In this document: one piece after another, positions 57,492 to 64,000 of the stretch | Layout: each line of letters begins with the position of its first letter | Numbering within the stretch: position 1 is the stretch's first letter | From: Enterobacter sp. JUb54 | GTDB lineage: Bacteria; Pseudomonadota; Gammaproteobacteria; Enterobacterales; Enterobacteriaceae | Assembly (NCBI RefSeq): GCF_014298075.1 | Contig: NZ_CP060418.1 | Location: forward strand, 3,348,001-3,412,000 | Direction: 5' to 3' | DNA: 64,000 nucleotides | Made by a program: the position numbers and the translations under genes | Notes under the pieces: model-generated | What the model was told of the DNA's origin: nothing | The model's input: only the letters and a program-made list of their open reading frames with translations | Database searches by the model: none

Positions 57492-60400
57492 CTATAGATT
57501 CAGTTCCCAAAACGCCCGGTCACGCATTTTCTTAACCTGCTTATCTCCATCAACATACAGGCTAAAATGCTTCTCAAGCTGTCGAATCTGCCCCATCAAA
57601 GACTCCTGCTCACCTTTATCATCGACGTTAAATACCGCCTTGATATCCGCGTTCCTAATCTCAGAAACACGATGGATCACCCAAGTCAAAATATAGGAAG
57701 CATAATTATTCTCTCCAGTCTTAAAGTGAGTGATCTCCTGCGTTGATAGGATCGCACCAACACCATACTCACGGCCTTCTTTAAGGATCTTACGCAGACT
57801 GGAAAAATCCTGACGCATAAAGTTATCGGCTTCGTCCACCAGAATCATTTTAGTGAGCTGACGATAATCCCCTCGCACTACTGGTTTACCGCGCTTTTGC
57901 ATCTGCGCGTAAAAAAGATCCAGCGTTAGTGCAACCACAAGGTTTTGCACTTCTGGCGGGTAACCAGCCAGTTCAATCACAGTGACACCGTCAATCAATT
58001 CGTACAAACTGGTCATCTTTTCCGGGATTGTCTCGAATATCTTGTAACGCGCCAGTTTAGAAAGTGCTGCGTAAAGCGAATCTTCTTCAACCTTTTCCTG
58101 ATCGAGGAAGCGCTGCCATACATCTTCAATCGTCGGCGCAGTCCGTGACCATGTTGTCGGATCTTCCGGCGAAATGCCTGCCGCTTCGTAACATTCTAAA
58201 ATCAGATTTTCTAATTTGAGCTGCTGCTTATGGCCCAATCCATAAGCTTTCGCCATCGTTTCCGATAGTCCACCAGCGGTATGGATTGGTAGCATTGGCG
58301 TGTCACCAAACAGAGATAAGGGGTTGTAAGGCAGCTTAAATAATTTGTACTTTTTGGCCCCCGTAGAATCAAGAAAAGCCTCATCCACATAGTCTGATTT
58401 GTAGTCGAAGATCAGCAAACCAATAGGTTTGCCATCAACGTTACAGGACTGATTACGCATCAACTGTGTGACCAGCGATTTAGTAAACTGGGTTTTACCG
58501 GTGCCCATCGTTCCAATAATGCCGGTATTGGTATTCATGAACTTCGCGGTGTTGGTTGGCTCCCAATGTAACGGGCTCTGACGCGCAGCATCATGACCAA
58601 ACAGGATCCGTAATGGAGTATCGCTTTTATCAGAAGTAGCCACGGGTACAGCAGGCTGTAACGACTCCGGTTCCGAAATGGACTGTGCAGTAGCCGGCGT
58701 TGTGACTTCTACCACAACTTTGGGTTGTGACGGAGTGGCATCACACTCTGGCTTAAGCCGGTATTTTTCCGGCACCCGATAACGTTCCGCCAGCGGTGGT
58801 TCATTCCCCTGCGCAGCAATTAACGAAGGCAGCAGTGAATAAGGGATTTCAATCTGTAAGATATTCTCCGGTGTCTCTTTATAAGAGAGATCGAAGCAGG
58901 TTGAGCTGTCCACATGCGCCACGACGAAGCCGTTCGCATACTCGGTCAACTCACCTAACTGATAGTCACCCGTTAACCACCATTCGCGTCGATCCAGCAA
59001 GGGAGCCAGTTTGTCGCTGTCCAGCACTCCATACAGGCGCAGTTTCTCCACCTGCATCAGCACCTGACGTATAAAGAGCGCCCGATACAGCTGTGATGCC
59101 AGCGTCTGTGGTTCCAGAATGTCCTGCTGTAAGTAGCGTTTCAACTCACGAGCCTGTTGGCCTGCATAGCTGTAGTCCGGTCGGGCCCCAGTTTTAACTT
59201 CCAGCGGCAACAGATAGAGGCGGTCTTCTTTGAATCCCACAAAGAGTACATCATCAGAGATGGCACCTTTACGATAACCCTGTAAATTTCTCGATAAATC
59301 AGTCTCTTTCATTTTCAGCCCGACATTGCCGGACACGCGGATCATTTCGGCCACCGATAGCGGAATCCAGCAAATATCGGACTGGTGCAACATGGATTGC
59401 ACAAATTTGTATGCGCCTATAATGCCGTGTTTCTCTTTACGCTCTCTTTCACTGGAGCGCAGCATTTTCAGCAGCCATTCGCCATTAAAAGCATTAAATT
59501 CAGCCAGCAAATGCTGACTATCAACAGCAGGTTGCCCTGACTGGCTTCCGGTCTGGAGCAACCGCAGGAACAAATCAACCTGCTTCGTGACGGTGACGGC
59601 ATCGTAGCCTGCACAACTGGTGTACTGGTCAGAATAGTGGATAAGCACCACATCTTTCTGACTGGTGAAAAAGTCGAGGGTGACTTTAGGATCAATGATG
59701 GTGGTCCAAAGCGCGCTGTTGTAGGAGTAATTGAGCAGCTGTTTAAAATTGCCGCTCACAGCCAGGCCGATCCCTTGTCCATGATACTGGCTGTTGCTTT
59801 GACGTGCAGGTTGCCACAGGCAGCCGATTAGTCGGGCAAGACGCAGAGCGCAGTAGGACTCAGTATCCACATCACGCAGGCCAAACGCGGTAAAGTAAGC
59901 ATCCCCCTGCGTTTCGGCACCTTCCCCAGCGATCAACCCATGACACAATACCCCGCTGGACGCATCTTCAATGCGGATCTGGCGGCAATCCACAGGTGCT
60001 GTATTGGTGAAAAATGCCAGATGTGCATAGGCCAACTTGTCGCTTTCTGACGGCAGGACAAACTTGCTGAACGTTAACCGGCTACGCAGCAGGTCAATCA
60101 GCATATCGGCTTCCGCCCGCCATACGCCGCTGTTCAGATCGAGATCGTTTTTAAGCTGCTCATAGCTACCACTTTCGGCAAAGTGATCGAACATATTGGG
60201 TAGCAAACGTTCATCGTAGCAGTTCACATGCACCGAAATAGCGTGCTCTTTTTCTTGCTTAAAATATTCTACTAATCCCAGAAACAGTTCTTTGGCGTTC
60301 CCTTGATTAATGGCATTGATAATCAACGCACTGTTTTCAGCGCTCTGGAACAACCGGGCGTAAGCGTCCGTGAACTCATTGAGTTTGTCTTTTACCAGAC

Positions 60401-62573
60401 GTTTAACGTAGTCATGGCTGACCTGCCGCTGGGGAACCGCGTCAATCCAGAAACGGTTTTCCTCCACCGGCTGTAGTTGCGCGTATTCATGCTCACTGTG
60501 GTAAACAAATGGCATTAAGCCGGAAACCATCAGGCGATCGAGAGTAATCGGTGGTAGTGTGGCAAATGAAGCCGAATCGTGCTGTTCCGACTCCGCAACG
60601 ATAGTTTCTGCCAGTTGTAGATGGTAGGCCAGCACTAATGGGTGCAGTGGTGAGAGGCGCTCATGGCTATCATTGCGGCAGATCCCCAGATGCAGAAGAC
60701 GTTTCTCCTGCGCTGTCAGCGCTCTGCTCAGGCCGATTTGCTGGAGTGACTGTTCAAACGTAGTAACAATATAGCTGACCAGTGTGCGATATTCTGCTGA
60801 CCACGACACCAGACTCGGCAGGGTGTTACGACGATGATAGTAGGCAAATAGCTGCTCATAGGCGTTATGGAGATCGGGGTAGCTGGCTAGAAGTTCATCC
60901 AGCGCAAACACGCTATCGTCACTTCCCGTACCCAGCAGACGTTGCTCAATTAATGAGGCTTCCAGTATCAACAACTGCTGGCGTACACCGACAACCTTGT
61001 GTTCAGTATTATCGAGTATGATGCGCCCTTTTAGTCGGTTCCAGGTTGCATTGCCCTCTTCTTTGAACAACTTATTGAAACGACTTTGGTCAAAAAGCAA
61101 CGGCAGCGTTAGCCCTTCTTCTGCTCCCGGTCCCTCGATGTTAAACGACAGACGGGAATCACCGGAGACGAGCACAAACTGAACCAGGTCGCTTTGATTT
61201 GCCAGCGTCTCAAAATTCACCAGAGCATAATGCTGGCAGTCGATGTCTTCGCTCTCGTCATCCAACGTACAGGTAAGGTTGCCAGACTCGGCAATACGCA
61301 GCGTGTTATCTTCCAGTTGCAGGGTTATTTGATCTTTACCTGGCTCAACGCGGTAGCAGTGCTGAATATCGTTTAGCCAGAATTGTCCCTGCTCGACCAA
61401 CAACAGGCGAAATTTATACTCTTCGGCTGAATTATTGCGGTTGGTCAGTTCGAGACTAAAAAAGCAGGGATGCCCGTCAAAAGGTACAGATGCAATAATG
61501 CGGGAAGTCTTGCCGCCTGCCCGGCTAGTGCGCCAGAAAGGCATGTTCTTTAACTGGCGATTATGGGCAATTTTTATCTGGTTATCCTGAAGATCATTAC
61601 CCTGGAAACTGAACTCCAGCTCAGCCTTTGATTGCCCTGGCTGCACCTGCACCAGCAGGCTGATATCACGTTTGCCTGCCTTACTGGCGCTTTTCGCCCG
61701 TTGCCAAACCTCGCCGTTTTCGACGGAGACATTCTCCAGCACCAGTTTTTGTTCGCTGTTCTGCTCTTTCTCTTTCCTGTAGTCAGAGAAATCGAGCTCA
61801 CGCCAGTCGCCTTTATCGTAAAAATGCTCCTGAATGAATTTTGTACTGAATTCAGGCAGTACATTCTCCAGTTGTCCGCTGTAGCGTTCAACGCTGTCTT
61901 CTATCTGGCGATATAATTTCCGGTTTTCATTCAACCGGGTGCGTAGCTGTTTTTGGCTATAGTTCAGTAGTTCATCATCTTTAAACAGATGAAGCTCAGA
62001 GAAATCCAGATTGCCATCATCCAGCAAGCGATACAGCGACGAAAAACCAAAGACAGTCGCGCCTTCATCCAGTACCGTCGCCAGTTGATCCTCCAGCAAA
62101 CAGCGGGACAATTCTGAACGGTTACTATCGGTGGTAATTAGCTTTTCCAGTTGATGGCTGAAGGTTTGCGGATACCAGATAGCATCCGGCGCTGCCACGT
62201 CTTTCGTGCTGTTAATCAGGGTATCGAGCATACTGTTGTGAATAATCAACAGCGCTGTTTGGGCAAAAACGCCGCTGCGCCCTGCAACTTCATCGCGCAA
62301 ATGAGAAATGTAGTTTTCTGTGAATGCTGGAGCCTCGGCACCGTGCAGTACAGGAATAAGCTGAACACCATTGCAGGGAAGGCAATCAATATATTGCCCT
62401 GGCACAATTTCCAACTGATTGCCGTCCGCCAGAGAGACGAATGCTTCCCAGAGTTTTAGGGCATTATCGGGATCGGGAGATTTGAACTGGTAGCGCTCGC
62501 CGGGCTGAATGATGCCACCTACCCATTCAATAAAGGTTTCGGCCAGATAGGTTTCATACTGTTTTACGGACAT
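57492..62573 (-). CDS. dptH: DptH, HerA/FtsK-like ATPase of phosphorothioation-dependent restriction
   Basis: About 1693 residues. The N-terminal 1300 residues have no motif I can name. The C-terminal part is a HerA/VirB4-like ATPase with Walker A IIGTMGTGKTQFTKSL at about 1355 and Walker B MILVDEADNFMRQ at about 1578, followed by ILSTQEITHFKTGE. Between them RPDYSYAGQQARELKRYLQQ and PLEVKTGARPDYSY suggest a PD-(D/E)xK-like nuclease site (EVKTG near 1135), which would cut unmodified DNA. It overlaps dptG by 20 bases. I prefer the ATG at 62573 over the GTG at 62594. Confidence 0.88.
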   Translation of the reverse strand: MSVKQYETYLAETFIEWVGGIIQPGERYQFKSPDPDNALKLWEAFVSLADGNQLEIVPGQYIDCLPCNGVQLIPVLHGAEAPAFTENYISHLRDEVAGRSGVFAQTALLIIHNSMLDTLINSTKDVAAPDAIWYPQTFSHQLEKLITTDSNRSELSRCLLEDQLATVLDEGATVFGFSSLYRLLDDGNLDFSELHLFKDDELLNYSQKQLRTRLNENRKLYRQIEDSVERYSGQLENVLPEFSTKFIQEHFYDKGDWRELDFSDYRKEKEQNSEQKLVLENVSVENGEVWQRAKSASKAGKRDISLLVQVQPGQSKAELEFSFQGNDLQDNQIKIAHNRQLKNMPFWRTSRAGGKTSRIIASVPFDGHPCFFSLELTNRNNSAEEYKFRLLLVEQGQFWLNDIQHCYRVEPGKDQITLQLEDNTLRIAESGNLTCTLDDESEDIDCQHYALVNFETLANQSDLVQFVLVSGDSRLSFNIEGPGAEEGLTLPLLFDQSRFNKLFKEEGNATWNRLKGRIILDNTEHKVVGVRQQLLILEASLIEQRLLGTGSDDSVFALDELLASYPDLHNAYEQLFAYYHRRNTLPSLVSWSAEYRTLVSYIVTTFEQSLQQIGLSRALTAQEKRLLHLGICRNDSHERLSPLHPLVLAYHLQLAETIVAESEQHDSASFATLPPITLDRLMVSGLMPFVYHSEHEYAQLQPVEENRFWIDAVPQRQVSHDYVKRLVKDKLNEFTDAYARLFQSAENSALIINAINQGNAKELFLGLVEYFKQEKEHAISVHVNCYDERLLPNMFDHFAESGSYEQLKNDLDLNSGVWRAEADMLIDLLRSRLTFSKFVLPSESDKLAYAHLAFFTNTAPVDCRQIRIEDASSGVLCHGLIAGEGAETQGDAYFTAFGLRDVDTESYCALRLARLIGCLWQPARQSNSQYHGQGIGLAVSGNFKQLLNYSYNSALWTTIIDPKVTLDFFTSQKDVVLIHYSDQYTSCAGYDAVTVTKQVDLFLRLLQTGSQSGQPAVDSQHLLAEFNAFNGEWLLKMLRSSERERKEKHGIIGAYKFVQSMLHQSDICWIPLSVAEMIRVSGNVGLKMKETDLSRNLQGYRKGAISDDVLFVGFKEDRLYLLPLEVKTGARPDYSYAGQQARELKRYLQQDILEPQTLASQLYRALFIRQVLMQVEKLRLYGVLDSDKLAPLLDRREWWLTGDYQLGELTEYANGFVVAHVDSSTCFDLSYKETPENILQIEIPYSLLPSLIAAQGNEPPLAERYRVPEKYRLKPECDATPSQPKVVVEVTTPATAQSISEPESLQPAVPVATSDKSDTPLRILFGHDAARQSPLHWEPTNTAKFMNTNTGIIGTMGTGKTQFTKSLVTQLMRNQSCNVDGKPIGLLIFDYKSDYVDEAFLDSTGAKKYKLFKLPYNPLSLFGDTPMLPIHTAGGLSETMAKAYGLGHKQQLKLENLILECYEAAGISPEDPTTWSRTAPTIEDVWQRFLDQEKVEEDSLYAALSKLARYKIFETIPEKMTSLYELIDGVTVIELAGYPPEVQNLVVALTLDLFYAQMQKRGKPVVRGDYRQLTKMILVDEADNFMRQDFSSLRKILKEGREYGVGAILSTQEITHFKTGENNYASYILTWVIHRVSEIRNADIKAVFNVDDKGEQESLMGQIRQLEKHFSLYVDGDKQVKKMRDRAFWELNL

Positions 62574-63879
62574 ACACGGCGTCTCCACTATCACTCATTC
62601 GCTCTACATTTCCCATGCGTTCATAAAACGCCACCAGCGTTTGCGCCGACTGGTTGTCCAGATAAAAACCGCGCTGTTCAAAACCACGCAGCAGTTCGTG
62701 CAGGCGGAGTTTGTCATTTTTGCCCACAGTGAGATTGGTCAGCAACAGAAGACGATCCTGATTCAGCACCAGCACTTTCCCTGCCCGACCACGCACCTGA
62801 ATGAAGTCAGTGCAAATCTGGTTTTCCAGCTCATTAACGTATTTACGATTTACCGTCGCGCGGTCAGTTTTTTTACCCTGGAACTGCTCTACGGCAACGG
62901 ATAAGAGCTGTTTGAAGGCATTTTCCAGGTTTGTTGCGCGTTCACGAGCTGGAAGATCTCGTTCTTCCTTACTAATAAATTTTTGTATGTAATCATTAAG
63001 CTCATCTAACACTTGATTTGGGGTGCCCGAATAACTCAAACAATCCTGATATACCTGCCAGAGAGGGCGTTTTTTCGCCCCTTTTACCTGCAACACCTCC
63101 AGCGCGGAAAGTATCGGGAACAGTTTTTCGCTCTGGCTGGCGAACAGCTTATAGCCATAACGTTTCACCTTTTCCCGTTCAGAGCTGGCTTTTTCGCTAT
63201 CAAGAATAAAAAACAGCGATTTGCTTTGTGGTTCACCGTCCTGCCAGTTGTCCAGATTGAGCGCCAGTTGAGCGCACCAGCTAAAGGCGTACAAACGTAG
63301 GGTGTTGGTCAATTCTTGTAAAAGGTATTGTGGGTGCTCCGCCAAAAACGCCAGATCGGACTGAAAACACGTGACCATATACGGAAGATAGGGTTGCTCT
63401 TCGGCAAAAGGTCCTTTCCCCAGCAATTTTATTTTTTCATTGAGCTTATTCAGCATTTGCTGCTCAATGAAGTTCAGTCTGTCCTGTATGGGGTAACGAA
63501 GGCTGAAATCGCCCATCAAATTGGCAAATAGCGTGCCAAGTCGTTTATCTGCCGTTGAACCGGCACTTATTTTTTCACCATTAAACTGGGCGTGGAACAG
63601 TAAAAAAAGTGGGGAGACACGGAAAATATCCTGACTGGAAAAATACATCCGTTCCAGCACGGACCAGAATGCAGGCTCATCAAGCAGCTCCTGCAGATGT
63701 GTTTTACAATCTTCACGGAATTGTTCGGGATCGTAAGCTTCGATTTTGCGTTTCAGGGCGTAGCTAAGGACCAGACCGGTGACGAATTGCCAGCTAATAT
63801 CGTTATTTTTATTGCGCACAGGCAGGTAACTATCCAGTTGATTGTTACCCACTTTTAACTCGTTTGCGATAGGGTACAT
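62554..63879 (-). CDS. dptG: DptG, phosphorothioation-dependent restriction protein
   Basis: A 441-residue soluble protein starting MYPIANELKVGNNQLDSYLP, two to five bases after the end of dptF and overlapping dptH. The pattern and gene order dptF-dptG-dptH match the Salmonella restriction module that protects against DNA lacking phosphorothioates. It has no recognisable catalytic motif and probably acts as a structural or target-recognition subunit. Confidence 0.88.
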   Translation of the reverse strand: MYPIANELKVGNNQLDSYLPVRNKNNDISWQFVTGLVLSYALKRKIEAYDPEQFREDCKTHLQELLDEPAFWSVLERMYFSSQDIFRVSPLFLLFHAQFNGEKISAGSTADKRLGTLFANLMGDFSLRYPIQDRLNFIEQQMLNKLNEKIKLLGKGPFAEEQPYLPYMVTCFQSDLAFLAEHPQYLLQELTNTLRLYAFSWCAQLALNLDNWQDGEPQSKSLFFILDSEKASSEREKVKRYGYKLFASQSEKLFPILSALEVLQVKGAKKRPLWQVYQDCLSYSGTPNQVLDELNDYIQKFISKEERDLPARERATNLENAFKQLLSVAVEQFQGKKTDRATVNRKYVNELENQICTDFIQVRGRAGKVLVLNQDRLLLLTNLTVGKNDKLRLHELLRGFEQRGFYLDNQSAQTLVAFYERMGNVERMSDSGDAVYVRKTV

Positions 63880-63883
63880 TCTG

Positions 63884-64000
63884 CTAACCCTCCATACCGC
63901 TAATAGTGATCATATCGTCATCCGCCTTTGCACGATAAACCCGTTGTCTGCCATCATAAAATTTGATTTCGCTGCTGGATTTAGCCTGCTCCGCGATCAA
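63884..64000 (-). CDS. dptF: DptF, C-terminal end (gene continues beyond the window)
   Basis: The last 38 codons of a gene entering from the right: KSSSEIKFYDGRQRVYRAKA, then DDDMITISGMEG and a TAG stop four bases before dptG. The position identifies it as the end of dptF, the ATPase that starts the restriction operon. The sequence alone is too short to prove the family. Confidence 0.65.
   Translation of the reverse strand: MIAEQAKSSSEIKFYDGRQRVYRAKADDDMITISGMEG

Overview
The window reads as chromosome from a Klebsiella/Raoultella-type enterobacterium. The evidence is a complete rRNA operon of enterobacterial type (16S, tRNA-Ile, tRNA-Ala, 23S, 5S), close homologues of E. coli yjiL/yjiM/yjiR/yjiS, roxA, cusRS/cusCFBA, yqaE and symE, a Klebsiella-type chromosomal fosA beside yjiR, and the long (type II) choline TMA-lyase microcompartment locus found in Klebsiella. 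The species cannot be fixed from the sequence alone.

Layout. 1-4.6 kb: end of a 2-hydroxyacyl-CoA dehydratase-like gene, its activase and a DUF3343 gene, facing a MarR / HlyD / DUF2955 export operon and yjiS. 4.8-9.9 kb: yjiR, REP-like repeats interrupted by a brnTA toxin-antitoxin cassette, fosA, a TetR repressor with its operator, and a ToxR-like/FidL-like membrane regulator pair. 10.3-21.2 kb: a choline-degrading microcompartment operon: three tandem shell genes, aldehyde dehydrogenase, pentameric vertex protein, alcohol dehydrogenase, CutC, CutD, an extended shell protein, PduL-type phosphotransacylase, a flavoprotein-like protein and a pair of SMR transporters. Choline would be cleaved to trimethylamine and acetaldehyde, and acetaldehyde disproportionated to ethanol and acetyl-CoA/acetyl-phosphate inside the shell. 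21.3-24.4 kb: a second tryptophanyl-tRNA synthetase preceded by a short peptide with tandem Trp codons and competing hairpins, a DosC-like globin diguanylate cyclase and a small membrane protein. 24.7-30.3 kb: the rRNA operon on the minus strand. 30.6-41 kb: roxA and the complete copper/silver cus system with its CusR box. 41-45.6 kb: divergent hexuronate catabolism (uxuA against uxaC plus a GPH transporter). 45.6-47.7 kb: a probably frameshifted pspE, yqaE, symE and an HNH nuclease.

47.9-64 kb is a defence island. A sulfur-binding (phosphorothioate-dependent) HNH nuclease gene is cut off inside its HNH domain by a prophage-satellite remnant (Gp2-like protein, alpA, an unknown gene and a decayed copy of that gene's end). 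Then follow dndB-dndC-dndD-dndE (DNA phosphorothioation, with two DndB-type operators) and, on the other strand, dptF(partial)-dptG-dptH (phosphorothioation-dependent restriction). Between the modification and restriction operons sits an AT-rich two-gene cassette, a four-helix membrane protein and a DGQHR-domain protein, that is not part of the canonical system.

The best candidates for something undescribed are the Trp-codon leader of the second trpS, the membrane/DGQHR cassette, and the disruption of the phosphorothioate-dependent nuclease next to a Dnd system. Most of the window is otherwise ordinary enterobacterial sequence. Functions are assigned from remembered family features; no database search was run.
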